From NCBI GenBank assembly GCA_935421135.1, contig OW285191.1, forward strand, positions 5,465,504-5,529,503: 64,000 bases of DNA, read 5' to 3'. This DNA is from Bugulina stolonifera (taxonomy: Eukaryota > Bryozoa > Gymnolaemata > Cheilostomatida > Bugulidae). Under the pieces are notes generated by a model. It was given only the letters and a program-made list of their open reading frames with translations. It was not told the DNA's origin and searched no databases. Below, piece after piece: positions 12,401 to 22,372 of the stretch. How positions within the stretch are numbered: the first letter of the stretch is position 1; the number at the start of each line of letters is the position of its first letter. The position numbers and the translations under genes are program-made.

Positions 12401-13346
12401 ATCTCAAGTGCCGGAATACCCTTTTCACGCTGTAGGAGCTGATTTGTTTCATTTAGATGGGGAAAATTTTATGCTAATTGCGGATTACTACAGCAGATGG
12501 ATGATCATTGAGCCTTTGAAAACAATAACAAGCTCATCAGTGATTCAGTGTTTTGAGAAAACATTTGCTGATTATGGGGTAGTGGCAGTACTGAGAAGTG
12601 ACAATGGACCACAATTCACAAGTCAGCAGTTTCAAAACTTTTTGCAAAAACAAGGGGTCACACATATCACATCATCACCAGGATATCCACAAAGTAATGG
12701 CCTTGCAGAGAGGCATGTAAGGGTAGCAAAAAATTTGCTCAAAAAGTGCAAGGATGAAGGGATTTCATTTTATGATGGTTTGAGAAACTTGAGAAATACA
12801 CCAATTAGCAGCAGCATACCATCCCCTGCCACTCTATTGCAAGGTAGAGTATTGCCAGATGGCATACCAAGAGATATAAATGCATTGTTCCCTAATTCCT
12901 ACAACAGGCAAGCAATACAAAGTGAATTCGAAAATGTTAAGTCTACCCAGAAATTACACTATGACAAACATGCAAGAGCAGAACTTCCAGCTCTAGAGGT
13001 AGGCCAAAGAGTAAGAGTAAAGATAAATGGAAAATGGGTGTTAGGTAAAGTCCAGAGCCCAGATGTGAGCAGCCCTAGATCATATTGGGTGGTAACTGAT
13101 CAGAACAAAAAATATCGTAGAACCAGATCGGATATAATACCAACAGGTGAGCCAGAAAAATTGCCAGATGTTGGGTTGCCACCATTACCTGAGGCTACAG
13201 TTGAGCCTGTTCTACTTCCTGTGCCGGCTCATGTAGATTCTGAACCTCAGAGGGCCCAAGCCCCCAGTATTGATCCACCTGGTGCTTATAGAACTCAGAG
13301 GGGGAGATTAGTCACTAAACCTGTTAGGTGGGGCTATGACCAATAA
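9426..13346 (+). CDS. gag-pol polyprotein of the LTR retrotransposon
   Basis: One 1306-residue frame with no frameshift between gag and pol. An N-terminal gag-like region is followed by two CCHC-type zinc knuckles starting at residue 212, and an aspartic protease with DTGA at about 301. The reverse transcriptase has YIDD at 575, the RNase H has its VDAS motif near 724, and the integrase has an HHCC finger near 944. The integrase core is D1006, D1059, E1095, with exactly 35 residues between the last two (DD35E). All catalytic residues I looked for are present. The tail is short and proline-rich, and I saw no chromodomain. The start ATG follows the primer-binding site by 16 bases. The product would copy and integrate the element. 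Confidence 0.95.
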   Translation: MAAKPPSPFDFSNPNGWDEWIRRYSRYHNVTKMSKEDDELQIDSLLYTMGEAAEDIFIQLTLTPEDRKVYSKVKEAFSAYFTPRTNKAHDIVQFNGRTQGINESNEEYIRILHSLAQKCDFGTAHNDNIKYRLLTGMKDKTLSVELQQLTETQLTLEAVTNRMRAKEVIQKNLELAKPEQPADVDAIRRRRPQNVPTAGANKHEHGNVINNCRKCGSNHKFRNCPAYGKLCKKCNKKNHFAKVCRSKSTSSVEIPESGTDQQVGQCMFNVGTCSNVVVNACNSVWYENFIFGSTNVSMKIDTGAQINIITREIFEKLDVPGKIKAVDAKLTGYTGHVIPIDGVVELPFRFRGKSYRSEFYVTTTKNSPLLGLPTIRQIGLMGVDQVIPEAFDKVVTEQFRDVFEGFGKLDFKHHITVDPEATPIVCRVRPVPINVKPKLKAELDRLETLDIIQKCNEPSDWVSPIVVAEKPNNKIRLCLDPRLLNKAIKREHYKLPTNTEIFSKIGQSKFFSTLDATNGFHQIQLDEESCKLTTFITPYGRYNYKRLPFGLNSSAEVFHKAMCQKLGDIEGVEIYIDDLLVHGPTKEIHDNRLKQVLQRCREINLKLNLDKCNLGKQEINFLGHEISSEGILPKRNRANAINDMLTPTNKNEVQRFLGFVNYLGKFCPDLAKETEPLRQLLRKSSMFIWEKRHNDAFNKIKQLVTNAPLLRHFDPEKEVTLQVDASSHSLGAVLMQEGQPVEFAAKSLTETQKRYAQIEKELLAVLFGCRKFHYYVYGGSKFTIQTDHKPLLGIIEKNIEETNPRIRRMLLELVSYDFRLVYKKGNEMYIADMLSRASYPKIDTSVNSVEEFDPLLSIVNVVFTSNEARESFKQATLHDKELQELRLFVNNGWPKHRKSCSFVGRKYWQWRNEISICDDLLFADSKLVVPLSKQPDILIKLHKSHQGIVKTRALAKTAVFWPGINSDIEAMIHKCANCREYMDQQSRQPLIPSQVPEYPFHAVGADLFHLDGENFMLIADYYSRWMIIEPLKTITSSSVIQCFEKTFADYGVVAVLRSDNGPQFTSQQFQNFLQKQGVTHITSSPGYPQSNGLAERHVRVAKNLLKKCKDEGISFYDGLRNLRNTPISSSIPSPATLLQGRVLPDGIPRDINALFPNSYNRQAIQSEFENVKSTQKLHYDKHARAELPALEVGQRVRVKINGKWVLGKVQSPDVSSPRSYWVVTDQNKKYRRTRSDIIPTGEPEKLPDVGLPPLPEATVEPVLLPVPAHVDSEPQRAQAPSIDPPGAYRTQRGRLVTKPVRWGYDQ

Positions 13347-13542
13347 AGTTATAGTTACTAAGGCTAGGGTAACCTATGAGCTTTGTACCAGCAAATTATA
13401 TTATTCATACAGCAATAGTTTTTGATATTCTGTAGCTTTCAATATTATATAACGTGTGTATTATGCCATGTAGTTTTTAGCTGTATGAACCAAGTAATAT
13501 TTTTATCCAATTAGTGTAAAATTTTAGAAAATAATGTAAACC

Positions 13543-13554
13543 AAAAAAGGGAGA
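13543..13554 (+). promoter_or_regulatory. polypurine tract
   Basis: AAAAAAGGGAGA immediately precedes the 3' LTR; it is the expected plus-strand priming site. Confidence 0.85.
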
Positions 13555-13820
13555 TGTCATATCATGTTATTTACTACAAATACTGTTTTGGTAATTAGAT
13601 GACTCATATGACTCATACTGTTTTAGATATGCTACTACACTGTATTATTATTATTCAAATCAGTTCTGTTTGTGCCTTCATACAGTATACATCGCATTAC
13701 AATACTAGACCATAGTCCTAACTTAGAGTACAATAAATTAAATATAAATTGTAACCAAAGTATCTTGAGTATAGCTGAGCATTAGTAGACTACAGCACAA
13801 CAAGAATCGGTAACAATATA
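13555..13820 (+). repeat. 3' LTR
   Basis: Same sequence by eye as 9130-9395 over its whole length, followed by the AAAAT target duplication. Confidence 0.9.
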
Positions 13821-14045
13821 AAAATGGCTGTTTTGTGTGTGAATTTCTTGTGGCAGATGCCCCACCCTCCTTCTGCCCCAATCCCGCACACATCCTCCCC
13901 ACACCGCTACTGTTAGCCAGTCCAATTTTGGCCGCCTCAACTTTTTTGGGAGAGTTACCCCCCTGTAATGTACTTTGTATCTGTACTCTAACTAATAGAC
14001 AATATACTTTAGTTGCATCTACATGTACTTCAACAGTATTCATCA

Positions 14046-14944
14046 AAGGCGTTGAATAAATTTTTACAGGTTACTCCCATTACTACTCATTGTTAATGTG
14101 TGTCTGTGAGTCAACGCTAGCACTAGAAAGTTTCAAAATTTCACTGATAGAAAACTTCATTGATTAATTATATTTGGCCCAAGTTTTATTACATTTCATA
14201 CACAGCACACCTGTAAGCCAAATAGAACTCAGTTCAGTAAACATCATAAAACAGTTTATGCTACTGGTCCAATAACAGTGCAGGTGCTGGGCCAGTAAGA
14301 TTCTGTCTGGGTGCTCTGGGTATCCACATACAACTACATGTACATGTTTAACTGAATTTTAGAGCTTAGGCCAATTTATCAGCAAAAATAATGATGGATT
14401 ACCCAATGGCGTGCTAGCTAGAGGTCTGGGAACAATAGTGAAAGTACTAAATAACAAATGTCAACATTGAGCTGAGCTGAGCTTCTTTCAGCTAGAGAGA
14501 ATGATGTAGTATAATTGGGCTTAGTTTGATATTCCCCTTTGTAGCTTCTTGAAAGACTGTATTTAGTCACAGGGAACCCAACGACACCTTACAAAGTCAG
14601 GTTGCAGAATCAGTTAAAATAATGGGAATTTAAGATGCCACCGCATGGAAAAGTATTTAAGCAGTTGAATTGCGTGTATTCGAGTATTTGTGCCTTATGT
14701 TAGAGGTAAACTATTACCACTGTTGACAGTCACAGATGAAGAGGAATGGCAACAGGTTTGGAAGTATTAAATATTAGCAATCACTAACAAAAGCTGGGTC
14801 CCTGTTGGCTTGAGGCTTAGTAGAGAGTACTGATCAGATGTGATGCTGAAACCCTTTGTTGCTAATGCTGTACAATTTTCCGATGACATTCTGGCTTTTA
14901 GCTTGAGAGCCATCTGCTTCTAGAATATGAAGACACATAAAACT
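14046..14944. other. non-coding stretch with an inverted dispersed repeat (14770-14865)
   Basis: No coding sequence supported. About 95 bp at 14770-14865 (containing TGGCTTGAGGCTTAGTAGAG) is the reverse complement of 18632-18715. It sits just beyond the 3' end of the SINE at 14945 and may be another repeat family. Confidence 0.5.
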
Positions 14945-15236
14945 CACCGACTTATACTCCTCGGCGTGACCAGCCCTTAGCAGCTCTCACTGCCAGGTGC
15001 CAGTGCTGCCAACTCCTTGTGAGAAAGGCCCAGATGACATGGCCTTTTTTTGGCAGGAGTAGAGGAGTTGCCTTGAAGCCATGCTGGCTTGCATGACCCC
15101 AAGGACTTTAACATGAGGCACAAGAGCAATTGTGGCTGGATGCTCTTCCTAACACCACCGTGACGGGGATTTGAACCTGGAACCTTCAGCATGAAAGTTC
15201 AGCATTCTAACCCCTAAGCCACAGCTGCTCCCTAAT
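14945..15236 (-). mobile_element. tRNA-derived SINE
   Basis: Read on the minus strand, it begins GGGAGCAGCTGTGGCTTAGG (box A at GTGGCTTAGGGGTTAGAATG, box B at GGTTCAAATCC) and continues into an unrelated body. The 3' part is present in direct orientation at 23841-23951, showing it is a mobile family. This copy appears nearly full length at about 290 bp. Confidence 0.7.
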
Positions 15237-15674
15237 ATGCAGACACATAGACATTATTTTATCACTATTATAACTAAGCATCTAAAATTAAAAATATGCC
15301 CTACTACTAGACACAGGGCTACACAATGTTTTGGCATTGTATTTAGTTGTCTTTGGAAATCATCCTTTCTCAATTCAAAATCAACAAAGTTGTCCAACAG
15401 TAAACCGTATAGAAAATCACGATGTGATTCGAAGCAATTTTCATATTGGTAAATAGCCAATAAAGGATATTTCGTTTAGTTTGCCCATTTCAGGAAATAG
15501 CTGGTGTTTTCATCTTTCCTGAGTGATCCTTGCCATTCATATTTTGCTACACTCATTGTTGCCGTTCAGTAATGACTTGTTTCAGTCTTAATCAACATGT
15601 TATACTTATGCATGTACATGTATATTATCATAAATACATGTAATTACAGTTGATATTATAATGATTATAATTTA

Positions 15675-17985
15675 TTAAATGAATTCATTATATTATAGGC
15701 CGCATAGTTAACAGCAGAGTGTGACAACTCCCAATAGAGGATATGAAATTAACGATTCAATTTTGCAGCCGAGCAGAAGCAGATCTACTTTAGCTCAGTT
15801 GTTTTGGTTTATGGTGAACAAATTCAATCGGTAACTTCATGTGCTTTATTGAGAGTCGTCACACTCCGCTTGTAACTTAACTTCAGTTTTATTCAGTTAA
15901 AACACAACAAACAGAAATAATCGAATTGAAGGGTAAATCAAAGCCGGCCAGTACCATCTTTGGTGTCATGGTGATATTTTGTTGACTATTTGTGATATTT
16001 GTTGGTGTTGTGACGTTTGTCGTTGAATCTTTGTGACGTTTGTTGGTGTTGTGATGTTTGTCGAAAAATTTTTGTGACGTTTGTCAGTGTTGTGATGTTT
16101 GTCGAAAAACTGTTGTGACGTTTGTCGATGTTGTGACAGTTGTCGCCACATGCATAACTTGTTGCTCATCTGCAGTGTTGCAGTTCTGAGTGTACTAAAC
16201 TTTACAGACATAAAATTCTACTAAATAGGAAGCTGTCGTGTTAAAACTTGTCCTTGCTCAGTATTCACAGTAAACTGTTGAAGCAAATGATAGTTCATGC
16301 ATACATGCATTCGTGTGCTACTGCATTTATATATTAGTTATATGTTATTCATATATTATTTGTCAAGTAGGCATCCAAATCATTATATAAAATGAAGGAT
16401 CACATAATTCAAACTCAGCCTAATTCAAGCCAACTAAATTGGTGGTCCTTTGTAGTTTGAATTAAGCAAGTTCTACTGGACTAGCTTGGGGTTTGCAACC
16501 TAGATACATGTATGTGTATCTAATTCTACAACCTTACTTATTGCATACACAGCCATGTACTTACCTACGCGTGTATATACAGTGTATAGAACCTACAATG
16601 TATGAGACAGTGAGAAAGGATGCTACAGTAAGTACAAGTATATCCATACTCATGAGGAAGTACGTACTTATAGTCAATTAGTGTTGTACATTATTTTTCT
16701 ACTAGCTTTGTATCACTCTAAAACATTCTTTAGTCATATGCAGTTTGATTTTGCATTTGTATGATACTTTCAAAAGCATGAAGCTTAGTGATAACAAAGT
16801 CTACAATGTATAATAGACAGTCACTTTACCTTAGCCAATACTGTATATTGTGTCTGCAAAATGTTTTGGTGGAAAAGGTGAATGCCTTCGGGACCATTCT
16901 AATAGGTTCACAAAGTCATTTGTTACATCAGTAGCATTCATGATTGTCAGATTTCTGTTGTTTATATGAAAGTCTATACCAATATGCACTGTGTAACTCT
17001 TCCATGTGTTATACATGTACTTATCTTTTAAAAATCACTATATAAACCCAAAGTCGCTGTCATATTCTACATTATTCTGAAGACTATACACACTTTCTAC
17101 AGAAGTAATCTGGAAATGATCTGATTCTATCAGGATGAAATTTCTTACGTTGGTATTTGCTATCACTGTCTATCATTGGCTCATGTTAGGTAAGTACAGA
17201 GTACAGACATACCAGTATACATCTTACCGGAAGTAGGCCCTATATGGGTTGACTTTCAGTGACAATTATGTATGAACAATATTTAGCATTAAAAACAATG
17301 CACGATACGGAATTATTTATAGGCTAGATATAAGACTAGAATAAAATAAAATACATGCGGAGTTTTTTGGTAAATTAAGGAAAATTAATGCTTTACGCAG
17401 CTAATAAACAGGCAACCAGTGAAACTATCTCACCATAATATAAACAAATTTATTAAAACTATAAAAAGCAATCTGTGTAGACTTACTTTGATGCAACTAG
17501 CTTTCATTCAACTATAATAGCTAGATCATAATCGATACTTTCTGTAAAGAGTGTCAAATGTTTATGTCGGTTAGACATGAAAAATTAAATTTTTTACCTC
17601 TAAAAATAGCAATAACAAACACAACTCCGATACTAATAAATGTTTTACAGGTGAAACCGAAGGAAGCGGAGGATGCCCAAATTCGTATATATGTTTCATC
17701 GTCTGCGATTTCCATACCCAACAAGTTGCTGCCCTTGGTCGTACACAAAAAGCCAGGTGTGTTTTGAACCAGGGGTCATCTCGGTGTCAATGCTACGGCG
17801 TTATTCGCATGGGTAAATTATATTCGTATAGGGACTGGTGGAACTTACCAGATAGTTTGGAGATGTTTGCTAGGACAGTCACTTCCTTATTGAAACAACT
17901 AGGAATCCTCGAGTAGATCTAGTCTTTACATATTTTTTATGTCTAACATGTGTTTATAAGATACACAACAAACAGATAAATCTGA
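15675..17985 (+). repeat. duplicated segment, copy B (partner 535-2815)
   Basis: Collinear with copy A, with small indels throughout and moderate divergence. It carries the second six-cysteine peptide gene. Its 3' flank from 17985 to about 18180 is intact, whereas the matching flank of copy A is split into pieces at 7563-7690 and 13968-14045. Confidence 0.8.
17135..17916 (+). CDS. secreted six-cysteine defensin-like peptide, paralogue B
   Basis: Exons 17135-17189 and 17651-17916, same phase-1 intron position as paralogue A (G|GTAAGT ... TTTTACAG|GT), total about 106 residues. The signal peptide starts MKFLTLVFAITVYHW. Cysteine spacing is identical to A (C-x5-C-x3-C-x17-C-x8-C-x1-C). The tail shares WWNLPD followed by an amphipathic stretch ending LKQLGILE. 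The loops between cysteines differ substantially from A while the framework is kept, which suggests selection on a functional fold. The short lone frame in this region is out of the true frame and is not the product. Role, probably in defence or signalling, is inference. Confidence 0.75.
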
Positions 17986-18189
17986 ATGTAGCAAGATTAT
18001 TACATAATCCTTGTAATGGTGCTGTGTAGAACAATCAGCTGCACATGTAAATAGAGCAGCATCAAGTAGCCATGGTAGTTATCACTGATTGGTGTACAAT
18101 ATACATTGCACAATATACTTTGTATCTGTACCCTAACCAATAGGCAATAATACTTCAGTTGCATCTACTTCAACAGTATTTTTGATGAC

Positions 18190-18709
18190 TATGCGATCCA
18201 TTACCGGACGCTCTTGTATAATCCATTGTATAATCCATTGAACTACAGATGATAAGTTTGAATTATTTGAAGCTATTTATATGCATATAGTGCTCAGCAG
18301 GGACTAAGGCTAACAGTTTGAACTAACCAAGTTTTTGAATGATGTGAGGTTTGAATTAAGTAAGTTACACTGTAATTGCAGATGAGTCATACTATAGACT
18401 GAGAAAGCAATATTGCATGTACTAATAGCCTAACTCTAACTCTATGATTATCTGCAGTCCTGTGACTGGGGCTAGTATAAACGATGCATAGTTCTCATTA
18501 ACGAGCGTAATCCATTTTATAAAACATGCAAATTTAGTGTTAGGCATATTATCATACATTTTAAGAAATGTTATTATAATTTGTATGGTTGACAAAGTGA
18601 TGAGAGCTCACATGATACCATGGCATATCTGCAAGGAATTTCAGCATCACGTCTGATCAGTACTCTCTACTAGGTCTCAAGCCAACAGAGAGCCAGCTTG
18701 ATCTGTGTT
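18190..18709. other. non-coding stretch with inverted repeat (18632-18715)
   Basis: No coding evidence. The end of the stretch (18632-18715) is the inverted copy of 14770-14865. Confidence 0.45.
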
Positions 18710-19110
18710 CAGACAAAGTCAGAAATATGTGTCATCAAAGATGCATCTTTGAGTTATAATATTAATTTATTATTTTCAAGCAGATGTGATCTTACACCAT
18801 ACACAATCATATAACAAACTATACAATGACATTGTGCTACAATAATTATAATATTATGGTGGCCATAAACAAATTTTTGATCTCACAAACGCAATAGAAC
18901 TATTCCACCGTAAATATGAACTATAATCATATAATAACATGCAATAGTAGTATAGTGTATATACTAATTGGCAGTCAAATAGTTATTAACAGGGGAGTAC
19001 AATATACTTGTACGTACATGTACAATGTATATATTACCTTATATTATGTCTATATCTACAAGTGTGTGTATAAGTAGCAGGTGTAGTATCCTCTCACATG
19101 TGCTAAACAA
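18710..19110 (-). pseudogene. relic duplicate of the 3' end of the WSC/PAN gene
   Basis: Sequence here follows 22075-22400, i.e. the 3' untranslated region and the last few codons of the minus-strand gene at 22373. Shared landmarks are GATGCATCT, the CACACAATCATAT stretch and GTAGTATAGTGT. Similarity fades once the coding part of the intact gene begins. This looks like the leftover 3' end of a tandem duplicate. Around 19170-19370 a short frame with a G-run (19270-19283) exists but shows no clear homology. Confidence 0.55.
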
Positions 19111-19479
19111 GAGGAAATTACACAATAACAATTGTATTATTTTTACACTGTCATAAAAATATTCGGCAGCTATGAAAACATTTCCATGTTTGGATTGAAT
19201 GCTATAGCTTCATTATATCCAGTGATCTCAAAATTACCATAATTCATAATAGGAACATGAAAGTTAAGAGGGGGGGGGGGGGGAGTGCCGGTCTGGAAGG
19301 TCGGCATAGGAAACAGGTTCTCACTAGCAGAACAGAAATTATAATATTGTTTACAATGAAATCTGATCAATTTTAGGTAAAGCTATAATATAGGCAACCT
19401 AACATTGTTGGATCGTAGTTGATAAACATAGTTGATATACATTATAGGTCTGCTGGTATTTTGGGAAATATTATTATTG

Positions 19480-19990
19480 TAAGTTCATAGTACATCTCCA
19501 GACTATTTTAGAGTAACGCAGCTACAGCAGTAGTAGAGAGGTAGCATGCTTTACATGTATATGCTGTACACTCTTTCTACAATATGTAGTTTCCTATGTT
19601 AGCCTTACATGTACTTCTTTCTAGTTCATTATATTTAATCATAGGCAAGTACACTACTTTATGTGTAATATATGAGTGTAAGTAAGTAGATAATTGCATT
19701 ACATGTACTTTATGTGTAATATGTACATGTATGTGTAGTTAGGTAGGTAAGTACATTACTGTATGTGTAATAGCATGTGTAAATCAGTAGGTAAGTATGT
19801 GACACACTGGGCAATATATACAGGTAATTTAGCATCTGCAAAATTCTGTCAATTTTGTTATTGCGAGCCTGATATCTGCTCTGTATAATATGCATGCGCC
19901 ATACTACATTAAATGAACATAAACATTGCCATGAATTTTAAATAGCAAGTGTGTCTGCCCATGGAAAAATAAAAATTTGGGTCAATTTCA
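19480..19990 (+). pseudogene. relic of a fourth six-cysteine peptide gene (exon 1 and intron only)
   Basis: This stretch matches 20236-20580, covering the promoter, exon 1 and part of the intron of paralogue C. It includes a TAGTTTCCTATGTTAGCC version of exon 1 and the CTGTCAATTTTG intron segment. The initiator is destroyed: the ATG falls out of register and is followed directly by TAG. No recognisable exon 2 follows before 20236. It marks a further tandem duplication in the cluster. Confidence 0.6.
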
Positions 19991-20326
19991 GATTGAGACT
20001 TTCTCACATGTTTTCAAAAGCTCTGTTAGAGGACAATATGAAATTGCACTAGTTCACAATTTATCAGTACATGCCACAATGCAATGATGGGAAAGTTACT
20101 GCCAGCTGCACAACTATTTCCCTGATGTCTTTTTAGTGCTGATTCTGAAGGTTTACACTCGAATGGTGATCAGATTAGTAAAATTGACCCAAATACATGT
20201 AGTTCAAACATTGTCAGGGATGCAAAAGAAGAAGATTTTGCAAGACTCCAGACTTTATTAGAGTGAAACAGCAGCAGTAGAGGGTTAACACACAATGTAT
20301 AATATACTGTACACTCTCTCTACAAC

Positions 20327-20877
20327 ATGAAGTTTCCTATATTAGCTTTACTTCTTTCTGTTTCATGCTTTCTGATCATAGCTACATTTTGTAAGTGCGT
20401 TACTGTATGCGCAATATGTGAGTGTAAGTGCATATGCATGTAGGTAAGTAAAAACTCTGACATGCATCTGCAAACTCCTGTCAATTTTGGTACTGCCAGG
20501 CGGATATATGTTATTAGATGCATACTACAGTTAATAAACATTAACAATTTACCACAAATAGCAATAACAAACACAACTTGGCAAGTAATAAAAGTTTTGC
20601 GGGTCAGGCTGAAGGAAACGGAGGATGTCTAAGGGCGACTATATGTTTCAGAGTGTGCGATTACCATAGCCAACAAACTGCTCTTTATGGTCGTATAAAA
20701 ATAGCCAGATGTACTCCGTACCAGGGGTCAAGTCAGTGTCAATGCTACAGTAAATCCGCATTTCATAAGCGATATCATGCAGGGTGGGACCTACCAGATA
20801 GCTCAAAACTGGAGATGGTTGCTATGTCGGTCATTTCCATATATAAGAAATTGGGGATCTTCAGTTGGCACCCATAG
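20327..20877 (+). CDS. six-cysteine defensin-like peptide, paralogue C, splice acceptor altered
   Basis: Exon 1 at 20327-20390 (signal peptide starting MKFPILALLLSVSCF, donor T|GTAAGT) and exon 2 homologous to A and B at 20603-20877. Cysteine framework and WDLPD tail motif are conserved and the frame is open. The acceptor that reads ACAG in A and B reads GCGG here, so the invariant AG is lost. The next AG, five bases on, would shift the frame to an immediate stop. The gene may be freshly inactivated at the splicing level, may use a non-AG acceptor, or may be expressed from another first exon. The coding exon shows no other damage. Confidence 0.55.
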
Positions 20878-21059
20878 TAGATCTAGTTTTTACAGTCATA
20901 TCTTCTATATCTAACATGTGTTTATAAGATGCAACAGACAAATATGCATTGTATATGAATGTAGTAATATTATTACATAGTTCTTGTAGGGCATGCTGTG
21001 TAGAACAATCAGATGAAAATACAGCGGCATCGCTTAGCCATGGTTGTTATCACTAACTA

Positions 21060-22070
21060 CATTGTGTTGTATACACTGCTTAATGTACTCTGTATCTCTA
21101 TGATCATCAAGACACAATACTCGTAATTACAATATACCCTTGTTGCAAGCTGCTGATTGATGCACATGGATGGAGAGCAGCTCAACCAACCCACACACAA
21201 TTTTATTGCAGTTCCATAAATATCATTAAACATTATTTTTGTTATTGGAATAAATATTCACTGCGTCCCAGATAGCATCTAGTAATTTCAAACAATTCCC
21301 TCAGCTTAAAGCAAGACCCCTTCTCTCCCCCCACCTCGACCATAGTGTGGGACTAAGTTTTAATGATTCGCTCACTAGCTTGAGTTCTCAAGAATCTGAC
21401 TTTAGGCAAGAAGATTTGCATAATTTATACATGTACATGTCGGCTCTAAAATAATTCACATAAACTATGAAGCATCGGGAACAAATGTGCGAATCAAGTG
21501 AATTTGCATTCAAACCGTTAGTATGCTATGCCATATGCCTGTAGGTACATCTCACAAAATTCTAGCATGTGCTGCTTATGCTGTAAAGGTTCTACGCTGG
21601 CGGGGCAATTAATTACACAGCTTCTGCTCACAGCAGTTGCCGTGCCTATTGCAATTTGTCTAGTCAACACCTACAGGCTGATAGACCAGTTGATTGACGT
21701 GCACCAGCATTTACTGTACATGTGTTATAGACTTGCTGGCTCTACCTAGAGCATGTACTATAGGTAGCACTGCCAATCTACATGATTACATGATTCCCCA
21801 CTCAAGTAAGCTATATAAAGTTAGTCCTAGTTGTTTATAGTTACCCCAAATTGAATATGATAGGATTTTTGGAAGAATGACAACTCCAACTGATTAATTG
21901 AAATAATTTACATGTACATGTACGTACATCATGTTGCAAGGTGGAAAACAATGTAATTCATTTCATTGCACGCCTCATATCATTATTTTAATAACTATTC
22001 ACTAACTCAATATCAGTAGTTGAATCGTCTCCAGACAAAATCGTACATTTAGTTTTATCTTAAACAGTCA
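21060..22070. other. intergenic, nothing recognised
   Basis: No frame with coding character. 20920-21055 still resembles the 3' flank of paralogues A and B (CTAACATGTGTTTATAAGAT and downstream), so the duplicated unit reaches about 21060. Confidence 0.45.
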
Positions 22071-22372
22071 TGTATGTCACAAAAGATGCATCTCTAAAGT
22101 ATAACATTAATTTATTATTATCAAGTAGGTGTGATTTTACATCGCACACAATCATATAGCAAACTACACAATGACATAGTAATACAGATTATAATATTGA
22201 TTAGAGTCATCAGTTATTCCACAAATTCACAGATATAAATTATAATAATTGTATGATATCATGCAATGGTAGTATAGTGTCTATATTAATTGACAGTTAA
22301 ATAGTTATTAACTGGGGAATATACAGTATTAGACTTGTACATAATTATACATTACTTAAATTATGTCTAAAT

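Larger units (their letters stand above)
9125..13825 (+). mobile_element. intact Ty3/gypsy-type LTR retrotransposon
   Basis: A complete element with 266-bp LTRs (9130-9395 and 13555-13820) flanked by the 5-bp target duplication AAAAT (9125-9129 and 13821-13825). It has a primer-binding site directly after the 5' LTR, one long gag-pol frame and a polypurine tract directly before the 3' LTR. By eye the two LTRs are identical and the frame is unbroken, so the insertion is young and may be competent. Domain order protease, reverse transcriptase, RNase H, integrase is that of Ty3/gypsy elements. There is no env frame. Confidence 0.95.
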
